From contig CAZUGO010000004.1 of NCBI GenBank assembly GCA_964619935.1, positions 1 to 40,546 on the forward strand: a stretch of DNA of 40,546 bases, written 5' to 3'. A model generated the notes under the pieces. The model saw nothing but the letters and a program-made list of their open reading frames with translations, was not told the origin of the DNA and ran no database searches. This document shows, piece by piece, positions 23,914 to 32,087 of this stretch. Position 1 is the stretch's first letter. Every line of letters starts with the position of its first letter. The DNA comes from CAZUGO01 sp964619935. Lineage in GTDB: Bacteria; Planctomycetota; Phycisphaerae; UBA1845; CAIVHJ01. A program made the position numbers and the translations under genes.

Positions 23914-26900
23914 ATGAGCGGTATTGTCAGCAGCGTGGGGTTGGTCTCCGGACTGCCGATTCAGAACCTGATCGATCGACTGATCGACGTCGAGTCTCGG
24001 CCGTATCGCCAGGTGCTGGCCCGGATCGAGACCGTGCAGGCCCAGCGGGCGGCGTACGCCGAACTGAACGCCCGGCTGTTGGCACTCAAGGGCGCCGCCG
24101 GCCAGTTCGATCGCGTGAGCTTCTTTCGCCGGTCCACGGCGATCAGCAACCGGCCGGAGGTGTTGACGGCCACGGCTGCCGAAGGGGCGGTTCCGGGTAC
24201 CTACGCCTTCCGGGTGCACTCGCTGGTGACCAGCCACCAGTTGATTTCCTCGGGATTCGCCGATGCCGATCAAACGGCGGTCGGTCGCGGGACGGTGGCC
24301 GTGGAGGTCGGCAACGGTCGGCTGGGTCGCCGGACGTTCCTGGATGACCTCAATGGCCAGCAGGGCGTCGGCCGCGGCTCGATCGAGATTCAAGATCGTG
24401 CCGGCAATCAGGCGGAAATCGACCTGACCTCGGTGTTGACCGTCGATGACGTTCTGGAACGAATCAACGATGAGCCGCAAGTCGCCGTCCAAGCAGAAGT
24501 CCAAGGGGACCGCATCGTTCTGATCGACACCAGCGGCAGCACCGCCGCGAACCTGACGGTCCGCGACCTGGGGTCGGGTTCGGTCGCCGAAGACCTGGGC
24601 ATCCGCCAAAGCGTGGCCCAAAACACCCTGATCGGCAACGACATCAATGATGCGACGCTTGAGACCAGACTGTCGCGTCTGAACGACGGCAACGGCGTCC
24701 GCCATAATTCCTCCGGGGCCGACCTGAGTTTTCGGGACGGCGGCCTGGAGTTGTTTGCAGTAGAGCTCAACGACACCCTCAAGCTGAGCACCCATCTTCA
24801 GCAACTGAACGACGGCAACGGCGTCACCCTGGGGGACTTCGAGATTCGGACTCGCAGCGGCGACGGGCTCCAGGTCGACCTGGCCCAGGTGCACGATTTC
24901 GGTGACGGCTTAGGTCCTCGGGGGGTCAGCACCATCGGTGACGTCATCACGGTGATCAATGAGGCGGCCTCGGCTGCCGGTGTTGCGGTTCAGGCCGGAC
25001 AGCAGCCCGGGACATTGCAACTCCAACTGGTGGACCACACGTCGGGCAGCGGCAGCCTGGAGGTCGAGGACCTGAACGGGTCGGCGGCGGCAGACCTGGG
25101 GCTCAGCGGCTCGGCCGACGGCGGGACGCTGGTCAGTCCAAAGATTCTCAGGATCAGCAGTCTGGGCGACGTCGTTCGTGCGATCAACTATGCACCCGGA
25201 AACTACGACCCCCTGAGCGGCTCCCGCCAGATTACCGCGGCGGTATCCGGAAACGGATTGCACATCAGCCGGGCCAGCGGCGCCGAGTTTACCATTGAAG
25301 CCACCAACGATTCGCCGGCGGCCGATGATCTGGGCGTGGTGGGCGGGCGGCCTGCCGCCGCGCACAGCACGCGACCCCTGCTGGCCGGGCTCAACACCGT
25401 GCTGCTGCGCTCGCTGAACGGTGGCGCCGGCGTGTCCACGGGCCAGCCGCTGGTGATCACCGCCCGATCGGGCCAGACCGTGTCGGTCGATCTCTCGGGG
25501 GCGCAGACCGTATTGGATGTGGTTCGCGAGATCAATGCTCAGGCCGCCGCCGCCGGTTCAACAGTGCGGGCTGACCTGAACTCCGCCGGAAGCGGGCTGA
25601 GCCTGACCGATGGCGGCAACGGCTCGGGGCCATTGGGCGTCGCGCCCGGCAGCATTGCCGACGACCTCGGACTGGGGGCGTCAGCCCGCAGCACCACGGA
25701 TCGAATCGAAGGAGCCAATCTTCAACTGCAATATGTTTCGGAGGCCACGGCGCTGGCCAATCTGCCGGTGGCGGGCGGCGTCGGCACCGGCGAGTTCGAA
25801 ATCACCACAGCCGCCGGTACGACTTTCAAGGTGCAGATCACCCAGAACCAGACCACCGTCGGCGGCGTGCTCTCCCAGATCAACACCATCGGCGAGTCCC
25901 TGGGCATTCGTGCCGAAATCAACAGCCAGGGCGACGGCATCGTGATCCGCGATCTCCGGGGGGGCGCCGGCGAATTGGCAATCCAGGACGTCAGCGGGGC
26001 GGTGGCCCGCAAACTCAACCTGCTGCGCGCAGCCGAGAACGACGACGGCGGGCAGTTCATTGACGGGAGCTACGAATTTGACATCTCGATCGACGCCGAC
26101 GACACGTTGAACGACGTCGCCGACAAGATAAACTCCGCCGGGTTGCAAGCGTCGGCCACGGTGATCAGCGACGGCTCTTCCGCAAATTCCTACCGGCTGT
26201 CGGTCACCTCCGGCGTAACCGGGACCGACGGGACCTTGATGTTCGACGCCGGCGCCACGCGGCTGTTAATGAGTGAGCTGGTCCAGCCCCAGGATGCAGT
26301 CATCTTCTTCGGGAGCGCCCAGTCGGCCAATCCGCTGGTCATTCGCAGTTCGAGCAATACGCTCACCAACCTGGTCCAGGATGTCACGATCAATCTCCTG
26401 GGCAGTTCCTCCGAGGCGGTGGAACTCACCGTCAGCCGCGACAACGAGGCGATTGCGGGCAGCATCGAGACCTTCGTGAACGCATACAACGGCGTGATGG
26501 ATCGCATTGAGGAACTAACCTTCTTCGATTCGGAGACCCTGCAGAGCGGGCCGCTGCGCGGCGATGCCACCGTTCGGACGGTGCAGAGCCGCTTGCGCAA
26601 CTTGGTCACCAGCAGCGTTCCCACGGACAACCCGACCATCCGCCGGTTGTCGTCGATCGGGGTGTCGGTGCAAAACGGTGGTCGCCTGGGTTTCGACAAG
26701 GCCAAGTTCCAGGAAGTCCTCGCCGAAAACCCCGAGGCCATCGAGGAACTGTTCACCCTCTCCGAACTGGAGCTCCAGCGCGATGCACAAGGCAATCCTC
26801 AAATCGATCCAGACAGCGGCGCCCCGCTCGAGGTGGTCGACGAGTTGGGCCTGGGTTACGTCATCGATGACGCCCTCGACTTGATGACCCGCACTTTCGA

Positions 26901-27114
26901 CGGGCTCCTGGCGGTTCGCGACGACGCCCTGGAGAGCCAGGAGGCCCTGCTCAGCGATCGCGCGGAATTCCTGCTCGCGTTACTGGATTCGCGGCGGATC
27001 CGCCTGGAGGCCCAATTCGCCGGGCTGGAGCAGACCCTCAGTTCGTTATCGGGCCAGACTTCTGCGTTGAACCTGCTGTCCACCTCCGCCTCCCAGTCCT
27101 TGTTTGGGAGTTAG
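23914..27114 (+). CDS. fliD: Flagellar filament cap protein FliD (HAP2), unusually large
   Basis: A 1066-residue FliD, against about 450-700 in most bacteria. The N-terminus MSGIVSSVGLVSGLPIQNLI and the RPYRQVLARIETVQAQRAAY coiled segment are typical. The C-terminus (about 800-1066) is also canonical, with IETFVNAYNGVMDRIEELT and RDALESQEALLSDRAEFLL-like helices. The extra length comes from several diverged copies of a beta unit between about 130 and 780, each reading roughly G.G...I....G....VDL....T..DV...IN......V.A, then a DLG(I/L) end (for example VAEDLGI, AAADLGL, ADDLGV, ADDLGL). Such units would enlarge the outward-facing cap domains. The protein caps the filament and directs flagellin folding at the tip. 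No Shine-Dalgarno is evident. Confidence 0.93.
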   Translation: MSGIVSSVGLVSGLPIQNLIDRLIDVESRPYRQVLARIETVQAQRAAYAELNARLLALKGAAGQFDRVSFFRRSTAISNRPEVLTATAAEGAVPGTYAFRVHSLVTSHQLISSGFADADQTAVGRGTVAVEVGNGRLGRRTFLDDLNGQQGVGRGSIEIQDRAGNQAEIDLTSVLTVDDVLERINDEPQVAVQAEVQGDRIVLIDTSGSTAANLTVRDLGSGSVAEDLGIRQSVAQNTLIGNDINDATLETRLSRLNDGNGVRHNSSGADLSFRDGGLELFAVELNDTLKLSTHLQQLNDGNGVTLGDFEIRTRSGDGLQVDLAQVHDFGDGLGPRGVSTIGDVITVINEAASAAGVAVQAGQQPGTLQLQLVDHTSGSGSLEVEDLNGSAAADLGLSGSADGGTLVSPKILRISSLGDVVRAINYAPGNYDPLSGSRQITAAVSGNGLHISRASGAEFTIEATNDSPAADDLGVVGGRPAAAHSTRPLLAGLNTVLLRSLNGGAGVSTGQPLVITARSGQTVSVDLSGAQTVLDVVREINAQAAAAGSTVRADLNSAGSGLSLTDGGNGSGPLGVAPGSIADDLGLGASARSTTDRIEGANLQLQYVSEATALANLPVAGGVGTGEFEITTAAGTTFKVQITQNQTTVGGVLSQINTIGESLGIRAEINSQGDGIVIRDLRGGAGELAIQDVSGAVARKLNLLRAAENDDGGQFIDGSYEFDISIDADDTLNDVADKINSAGLQASATVISDGSSANSYRLSVTSGVTGTDGTLMFDAGATRLLMSELVQPQDAVIFFGSAQSANPLVIRSSSNTLTNLVQDVTINLLGSSSEAVELTVSRDNEAIAGSIETFVNAYNGVMDRIEELTFFDSETLQSGPLRGDATVRTVQSRLRNLVTSSVPTDNPTIRRLSSIGVSVQNGGRLGFDKAKFQEVLAENPEAIEELFTLSELELQRDAQGNPQIDPDSGAPLEVVDELGLGYVIDDALDLMTRTFDGLLAVRDDALESQEALLSDRAEFLLALLDSRRIRLEAQFAGLEQTLSSLSGQTSALNLLSTSASQSLFGS

Positions 27115-27151
27115 GCGACTCCGACCGCGATCCTGTCGATATGACAGGGCA

Positions 27152-27613
27152 ATGACTGAGCGCGGGGACAATCCATATCTTCGGAATGCCGTCCTCACCG
27201 CTTCGCCGGAGCAGCTCCAGTTGATGCTCTACGATGGCGCAATTCGGTTTGCGACACAGGCTGCCGATGCCATCGCGGCCGGTGAGGTCGAGAACAGCTA
27301 CAACCTGCTGACCCGCGCCCAACGAATCGTCCGGGAAATGGAGAACGGATTACGGCACGATGTCGCCCCTGAATTGTGTGGCCGAATGGCGGCGCTGTAC
27401 CGCTTCGTGTTCAGCAAGCTTGTGGATGCCAACATCAACAAGGATCCTCAGGCCCTGGCGGATGCCCTCAAAATCCTAACCCACCAGCGCGAGACCTGGG
27501 CGATTCTGGTCCAAAAAGTCCAACGGGCCCATTCCGAGGACCTCCACCAGCCGGTCTCAACCGCTTCAGCCCGCGATCCCGCGGCGCCCGACTCGATCAG
27601 CTTGGAAGGCTGA
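27152..27613 (+). CDS. fliS: Flagellar export chaperone FliS
   Basis: A 153-residue four-helix chaperone that binds the flagellin C-terminus in the cytoplasm and prevents early polymerisation. The hallmark N-terminus is present: NPYLRNAVLTASPEQLQLMLYDGAIRF. Helical segments follow (NSYNLLTRAQRIVREMENGL, LYRFVFSKLVDANINKD). The C-terminal tail after about 130 is variable and Ser/Ala/Pro-rich. The start at 27152 lies 37 bp after fliD, in line with an operon. An in-frame upstream codon at 27104 would overlap fliD and add non-family sequence. Confidence 0.93.
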   Translation: MTERGDNPYLRNAVLTASPEQLQLMLYDGAIRFATQAADAIAAGEVENSYNLLTRAQRIVREMENGLRHDVAPELCGRMAALYRFVFSKLVDANINKDPQALADALKILTHQRETWAILVQKVQRAHSEDLHQPVSTASARDPAAPDSISLEG

Positions 27614-27712
27614 GGACCCATCCGGGGAACGGACAAGCCGGGGGCCCAATCGGTCCCTTTGGCGTGGGCCTCTCCTATGATAAACTACGGTGATGGAGCG
27701 TCCTTCCCGGGA

Positions 27713-28459
27713 ATGGGAATCATGATTGCGCTGGTCATTGTCTGCTGCGCCGTCGGCGTCAACACACAGGTTCCGCATGTGGCGGATTCCGATCAAACCC
27801 CCGCCGCGCCGCTCAGCCCCGCCCGCTCGACGCTTTCTGAACTCATCCAGCAGTTGGGCAGCCCTCAATACCATGAACGCCACCAAGCCACCGAGCGGCT
27901 GAAGGGCATGGATCGGTCCTTGACCGAGGAACTCAGGCGGATCATGCCCACGGTGCGGGATCACGAAGTTCGCCTGCGGATTCGCGAAATCGTGGAGCAC
28001 CTGTTCTATCGTGACGTGATGGAGGAAATGGGTGGGTTTCTGGGCATTCAATTGAGTGCGGTGACCGCCAGCGCTGACCCCAGGCTGGCGGGACTCACCG
28101 AGGAGGTTCCGTTTGAACTCGATGGCGCGGTCATGATCGACGGGGTCGTCGCCGACACCGCCGCCCAGCGCGGCGGCCTGCGGGCCGGCGATTTGATCAT
28201 TGGCCTTGATGGCCAATCGGTTAAGGCGACCCGCGGGGACCCTTCGCCCTTCATCGAGCGCATCAAAGCCAAGCCGCCAGGCACACGCGTTGATTTGACT
28301 ATTTTCCGCCACCCTGAAGTGCTCAACGTCACGGTGTTGCTGGGATATCGCAAGCTGGATCCCAACGTGATCGCCCAGCATCCCAACCAGTTGTCCGCCA
28401 TCAAACAGGCTCAGCAGGCTTTCGAGCGGTGGTGCCGCCAGGCGGCACCCGGCGATTAG
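27713..28459 (+). CDS. Secreted or membrane-anchored PDZ-domain protein
   Basis: A 248-residue protein with an N-terminal hydrophobic segment (IMIALVIVCCAVGV), which has a lipobox-like VCC. Residues about 45-105 form a helical region (LSELIQQLGSPQYHERHQATERL, then REIVEHLFYRDV). A PDZ domain covers about 115-215 with FLGIQLSA, VVADTAAQRGGLRAGDLIIGLDG and a FIERIKAKPPGTRVDLTIFR segment. No protease motif accompanies it, so it probably binds partners or peptides. The start could be 27713 or 27722. It follows fliS by 99 bp, but a TATGAT box near 27676 suggests its own promoter. Confidence 0.82.
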   Translation: MGIMIALVIVCCAVGVNTQVPHVADSDQTPAAPLSPARSTLSELIQQLGSPQYHERHQATERLKGMDRSLTEELRRIMPTVRDHEVRLRIREIVEHLFYRDVMEEMGGFLGIQLSAVTASADPRLAGLTEEVPFELDGAVMIDGVVADTAAQRGGLRAGDLIIGLDGQSVKATRGDPSPFIERIKAKPPGTRVDLTIFRHPEVLNVTVLLGYRKLDPNVIAQHPNQLSAIKQAQQAFERWCRQAAPGD

Positions 28460-28914
28460 ATTCTGATAACCAGTTGGGCTACATTACCTTAATGTGTCTG
28501 CTGGCGACCCGCCGCTCTGGTCGAAAACGCTGGACCAGGAATCCGACTCATGATTATGGTGGAAACCTCCCGATACAGAAGTGGCTTGGTTTCGGTCCGG
28601 CGCGGTCCGCCTCAAGCAACAAAAAACTTGGACGCGATGCGGATTTGGCCTTGCGTCGCGGGAATCACGTGGTCATAATCTTGCGAACGTCTGGACAGTG
28701 ATGGATCTGAATGTTGCTCGGAAGATCCAGTTGCTGTCTTGAGGCGTGGCGGCCGCGGAAGTACCCCGGCACGCGTACACGGGGATGTCGGAGCAATACA
28801 CTGGCGTGGTCGGTTGCTCCAACCCCCATATCCTGATCGAACCAGACAGAATCGGCTCTCTGCGATGTGCTCATGCAGGGCTACAGTCAAGCGCTCCGGC
28901 GCGGGAGGCTGAAA
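28460..28914 (+). other. Long intergenic region before the tandem micro-lipoproteins
   Basis: No convincing coding sequence in 455 bp. It holds a possible promoter at 28651-28679 and a small inverted repeat (CCCCG...CGGGG, about 28765-28786). The long untranslated stretch before a 58-codon gene leaves room for leader regulation. Confidence 0.5.
28651..28679 (+). promoter_or_regulatory. Candidate promoter of the micro-lipoprotein pair
   Basis: TTGCGT and CATAAT separated by 17 bp, about 235 bp before the first micro-lipoprotein start. The -10 matches five of six positions, the -35 only three. Confidence 0.35.
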
Positions 28915-29091
28915 ATGTCGAAGTCATCGTGTTACAGGATCTGTGCCTTGTCCGGACTCACGATGCTGTTTCAATTTGGAGGGTGTCTGAACGTCGGGAT
29001 TGCACGCAAGGTGATCGAGGCCGGCGTCCAGTATGCGGGTTTCGAGTTCCTGTTCGATAATCCCGGGGTGTTGGACCTGTTCCCAGAGTAG
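28915..29091 (+). CDS. Micro-lipoprotein A of a tandem paralogous pair (58 aa)
   Basis: A 58-residue protein. GGGAGG lies 6 nt before the ATG. The N-terminus is a short lipoprotein-type signal (ICALSGLTMLFQFGGC). The mature peptide is only about 35 residues and ends FEFLFDNPGVLDLFPE. It shares with the next gene the ALSG segment in the signal, the Gly-Cys site and the terminal EFL.DN..(V/I)(L/F)DLF motif. The two are therefore paralogues, and the conservation lies at the C-terminus rather than only in the signal. I know no function. The small size, export signal and aromatic/acidic tail suggest a membrane-attached peptide. An in-frame start at 28867 is less likely because it lacks a Shine-Dalgarno. 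Confidence 0.75.
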   Translation: MSKSSCYRICALSGLTMLFQFGGCLNVGIARKVIEAGVQYAGFEFLFDNPGVLDLFPE

Positions 29092-29178
29092 TCCGAGGAG
29101 CGTGTAAGCTCTTCTTGTGTAAAGCCTGCTCACGATGCGGGCATCAGTTTAGTCAGTTCTTGTTGAGGAGGCATTGTA

Positions 29179-29358
29179 ATGCTCAAATGTTGGACAACCG
29201 TTCGTTTTGTCGCTCTGAGCGGCATTGCGCTGGCGACCGTTGGCTGTGGCAGCTTGACCGGCTGGTGGAGCAACTTCTGGCCCGCTTTGGCCACGACCAC
29301 TGCCATCGAGTTTCTGACCGACAACAACGCGATCTTCGACCTGTTCACCGACAACTAG
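29179..29358 (+). CDS. Micro-lipoprotein B of a tandem paralogous pair (59 aa)
   Basis: A 59-residue protein starting MLKCWTTVRFVALSGIALA with a lipobox-like TVGC near residue 23. The mature part is tryptophan-rich (GWWSNFW) and ends IEFLTDNNAIFDLFTDN. A strong Shine-Dalgarno (GAGGAGG) precedes the ATG by about 8 nt. It begins 87 bp after gene A on the same strand and aligns with it over the signal and the last ~16 residues. A hairpin terminator 67 bp downstream closes the pair. The function is unknown. Confidence 0.78.
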   Translation: MLKCWTTVRFVALSGIALATVGCGSLTGWWSNFWPALATTTAIEFLTDNNAIFDLFTDN

Positions 29359-29424
29359 GGCGCAGCAATTCGTGGAGGGTGCTTGGGCACCATTCCGCGT
29401 TGCTCGTGCTCCAGACGGCGCGCT

Positions 29425-29456
29425 GAAAGAGGTCGGCCTGTGCGCCGACCTCTTTC
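29425..29456 (+). terminator. Hairpin terminator after the micro-lipoprotein pair
   Basis: A perfect 13-bp stem, GAAAGAGGTCGGC and GCCGACCTCTTTC, with a 6-nt loop. The downstream T-run is weak (TTTCTTCTT from about 29466). It lies between convergent genes and could act in both directions. Confidence 0.7.
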
Positions 29457-29628
29457 GGCCGTCGATTTCTTCTTGGGTCCACGCCCCGCGGGTCGCACCG
29501 CATCCACTTCAGATCGAAATTTCAGTCATGCCGGTTTCCTGCCTGCGCTCCCCGGGGATGCGGCTGCGCCTCCGAAGTCCTGGCACCGGTCAAGCCGCGT
29601 GAACCAGGGCATCTCGGAGGAATGGCGA

Positions 29629-30738
29629 TCAGCAGTGCTGCCGCAGGCCTGCCAGTAACTGATCGCAAACCCAGTGGATTTGGTCCGGACTCAGTTCAGG
29701 GAAGATTGGCAGGGAGAGCACCTCGCGGGCCGCCTGCTCGGCGGCGGGGAAATCGCCCGGCGAGTAACCCAGGTGCCGCAGGCAAGGCTGGAGGTGCAGG
29801 GGGATTGGGTAATAAACGTCGCTGGCCACGCCGTGGTCGGCCAGCCAGGTCCGCATGGGGTCGCGCTGGGGGACGCGGATGGTGTATTGATGGTAAATGT
29901 GGGTATTCCCTGCGGCGACCAATGGGGTTGAGATGGAGGTCCCGGCGAGAAGGCGGTCATAGGTGGCAGCATGGGCCGACCTGCTGGCATTCCAGGCGGG
30001 CAGGTGCTTGAGCTTCGCCCGTAGTGCGGCCCCCTGGATGGCGTCCATCCGATAGTTGCCGCCGATGCAATGGTGCTCGTAGCGCGGCTCCATCCCCTGA
30101 TTTCGCAGGATTCTGCATTTGGCGTAGAGTTCAGGGTCTCTGGTGACCACTAAGCCGGCTTCCCCGATGGCCCCCAGATTCTTGGTTGGATAGAACGAGA
30201 CGCACGCCAGGTCCCCCAGCGTGCAGGCCGGTCGGCCGTGGCGGGTTGCGCCCAGCGCCTGGGCGGCGTCCTCGATGACCTTGAGACCGTGCCGGGTCGC
30301 GATCTCGGTGATACGCTCCATATCTGCGCATTGACCGTACAGGTGCACCGGGATGATGGCCCGGGTCTTGGGAGTGATGGATTGCTCAATACGCTTTGGG
30401 TCAATGTTGAAGGTTGCCGGATCGATATCCACGAACACCGGGCGGGCACCCACCCGGATCACCGCCGCGGCGGTTGCGAAGAACGTGAACGGCGGCAGAA
30501 TGACCTCGTCTCCAGGCCCGATGTCCAATGCCAGCAGCGCTACCAAGAGTGCGTCGGTGCCGCTGGAGACTCCCAAGGCCTGGCCTGGGGACAGCAGGGC
30601 CCCAATCTCGCTCTCGAAGGCCTGGACTTCGGGGCCGAGGATAAACACCTGGGTGTCCAGAATACGGTGCAGGGCCGCCCGCAGTTCATCCCTCAACGCG
30701 TCGATCTGGGGTTTCAGATGGAGCATCGGTACTTTCAT
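29629..30738 (-). CDS. DegT/DnrJ/EryC1/StrS-family PLP aminotransferase
   Basis: A 369-residue sugar aminotransferase of fold type I. The internal aldimine lysine is K186 in SFYPTKNLGAIGE. Other family marks are GVSSGTDALLVAL (56-68), VFVDIDPATFNID, VIEDAAQALGA and the C-terminal QYTIRVPQRD and YYPIPLHLQPC. Members transfer an amino group from glutamate to keto-sugars for surface polysaccharide or glycoprotein sugars such as 3-amino sugars. No other sugar-nucleotide genes are present, so the exact substrate is unknown. The start at 30738 fits the family N-terminus (KVPMLHLKPQ). No Shine-Dalgarno is seen, and a TAGAAT box ends 7 nt before the ATG, suggesting a leaderless transcript. Confidence 0.92.
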   Translation of the reverse strand: MKVPMLHLKPQIDALRDELRAALHRILDTQVFILGPEVQAFESEIGALLSPGQALGVSSGTDALLVALLALDIGPGDEVILPPFTFFATAAAVIRVGARPVFVDIDPATFNIDPKRIEQSITPKTRAIIPVHLYGQCADMERITEIATRHGLKVIEDAAQALGATRHGRPACTLGDLACVSFYPTKNLGAIGEAGLVVTRDPELYAKCRILRNQGMEPRYEHHCIGGNYRMDAIQGAALRAKLKHLPAWNASRSAHAATYDRLLAGTSISTPLVAAGNTHIYHQYTIRVPQRDPMRTWLADHGVASDVYYPIPLHLQPCLRHLGYSPGDFPAAEQAAREVLSLPIFPELSPDQIHWVCDQLLAGLRQHC

Positions 30739-30745
30739 TGTGCAG

Positions 30746-30774
30746 ATTCTACGCAAGTGCGCGTTGTTCGTCAC
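30746..30774 (-). promoter_or_regulatory. Candidate leaderless promoter of the DegT-family gene
   Basis: On the minus strand GTGACG and TAGAAT are separated by 17 bp. The -10 ends 7 nt before the ATG, so transcription would start at about the start codon. Confidence 0.5.
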
Positions 30775-30813
30775 GTCAACCAGGCGCGCCCGAACCGGCA
30801 GCGGCTTATAGGC

Positions 30814-30842
30814 TTGGAGCAGGACGAGGATCGGGTTATCAT
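30814..30842 (+). promoter_or_regulatory. Candidate promoter of tRNA-Ser
   Basis: TTGGAG and TATCAT separated by 17 bp, 58 bp before the mature tRNA 5' end. Confidence 0.45.
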
Positions 30843-30900
30843 TCTGGCATCTTCCGGGTGAGGAATGTTCTGAACTCCTGGCCGCGGAATAAACAGGTAA

Positions 30901-30987
30901 GGAGGAGTGCCCGAGCGGCTGAAGGGACCGGTTTTGAAAACCGGCGTGCGGGAAACCGCACCGGGGGTTCGAATCCCTCCTCCTCCG
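30901..30987 (+). tRNA. tRNA-Ser (UGA)
   Basis: An 87-nt class II tRNA. The acceptor GGAGGAG pairs with CTCCTCC. The anticodon arm CCGGT-TTTGAAA-ACCGG has anticodon TGA. A long variable arm (GTGCGGGAAACCGCAC) marks it as serine type. The T loop is TTCGAAT, the discriminator G. The 3' CCA is not encoded. Confidence 0.96.
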
Positions 30988-31051
30988 TCGGGAGACCGAT
31001 CGTCAAGCGGCGGCCCCACAGGTTGCGGCGCACCCGAATCGAGGACCAGCG

Positions 31052-32029
31052 GTGGTACCCAGTTTGCGAGCGCTTCTCAGCGGCGTCATTGATTATGCCG
31101 GCACGTTTCCTCCGGCGGAGTTGTCGTTGGAACAGGCCGTCAAGAACTACGCGGCGTACAAGCGCGGCGAGCAGGCCTGGATCTTGTCCCACTTCATTTG
31201 TCCGGCGAACCGACTGGGCGAGCTGGAGGACTACAGCGCGCTGCTGTTCGGTGATGGTGAACCGTTTTGGAGCTCAGCGGTCACCACTCACGGAGGAGCG
31301 GACCTGGAATCGTTTCTGCGGGCGCTGCAGGACGACCTGCAAGAGGTGGCCGCCTTCACCCGCCGTCACGGGCGGGCCGCGGCGGTCGCGGTTCTGGAAG
31401 CCCGCATTCCGCCGGGGGTGGTGGGCAACGGGGAGGAAGCGGTTCTGGAACTGGTGGAGCGAAGCGCAGAGGCGCTCGCCGGCACTTCTTCGAAAATCAT
31501 GCCGTTCTACGAGCTGCAGGTGGTGGGGCAGGATCCGGAGCGCGTGGCCGACGCCCTGAATGCGTTTCAGCGATTCAATAAACGCTGGGCAGGCGAGCGC
31601 CTTCAGCCGGTCGCCGCCAAGATCCGCACCGGAGGCGCGACGCCCGAGGCCAATCCCAGCGTTCACCAGGTCGCGTTTTTTATCGAAGCGTGCCGCCGCC
31701 TGGGCTTGCGCTTTAAGGCCACCGCAGGGCTTCATCATCCGTTCTATCATCGGGATGTCGCCACCGGAGGTACGGTTCACGGGTTCATTAATCTGCTGGT
31801 CGCTTCGGTGCTGGCCCACGTCCACGTGTTGGGTCTCCAACCGACGATTGAGATCCTGCGGACCAAAGATTCGGAGCGGTTCGGGTTTTCCGAGAGCGCC
31901 ATTTCCTGGGACGGTCATTCGGCTTCGCTGAGCGACATTGCCGACACCCGGGCCAAGCTGGTGGTGTCTTTCGGCAGTTGCAGCGTGGCCGAACCTCTGG
32001 AGCACCTTGCCAAGCGAGGCTTGGCCTGA
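31052..32029 (+). CDS. Uncharacterised conserved protein paired with fumarylacetoacetase
   Basis: A 325-residue cytoplasmic protein beginning at GTG 31052 (VVPSLRALLSGVIDYAGTFPPA). The conserved core includes FICPANRLGELE, AAKIRTGGATPEA, FFIEACRRLGLRFKATAGLHHP and HGFINLLVASVLAH. I recall a family of unnamed proteins with the KxRTGG...FK(A/C)TAGLHH...HGF(L/I)N pattern, with a probable TIM-barrel-like architecture, but no assigned reaction. The fumarylacetoacetase gene starts 58 bp downstream on the same strand, which suggests a shared role in tyrosine/phenylalanine or a related aromatic catabolic route. tRNA-Ser lies just upstream. Confidence 0.82.
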   Translation: MVPSLRALLSGVIDYAGTFPPAELSLEQAVKNYAAYKRGEQAWILSHFICPANRLGELEDYSALLFGDGEPFWSSAVTTHGGADLESFLRALQDDLQEVAAFTRRHGRAAAVAVLEARIPPGVVGNGEEAVLELVERSAEALAGTSSKIMPFYELQVVGQDPERVADALNAFQRFNKRWAGERLQPVAAKIRTGGATPEANPSVHQVAFFIEACRRLGLRFKATAGLHHPFYHRDVATGGTVHGFINLLVASVLAHVHVLGLQPTIEILRTKDSERFGFSESAISWDGHSASLSDIADTRAKLVVSFGSCSVAEPLEHLAKRGLA

Positions 32030-32087
32030 TCGGAACCACCACGGGATCGCTTGGCGCACCTGACCCAAACCGCGGGAGCCATCGTCC

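Noticed and set aside
28429..28701. 90-codon plus-strand ORF in the intergenic region
   Set aside because: No Shine-Dalgarno, no motif, overlaps the end of the PDZ gene, and contains the candidate promoter of the micro-lipoproteins.
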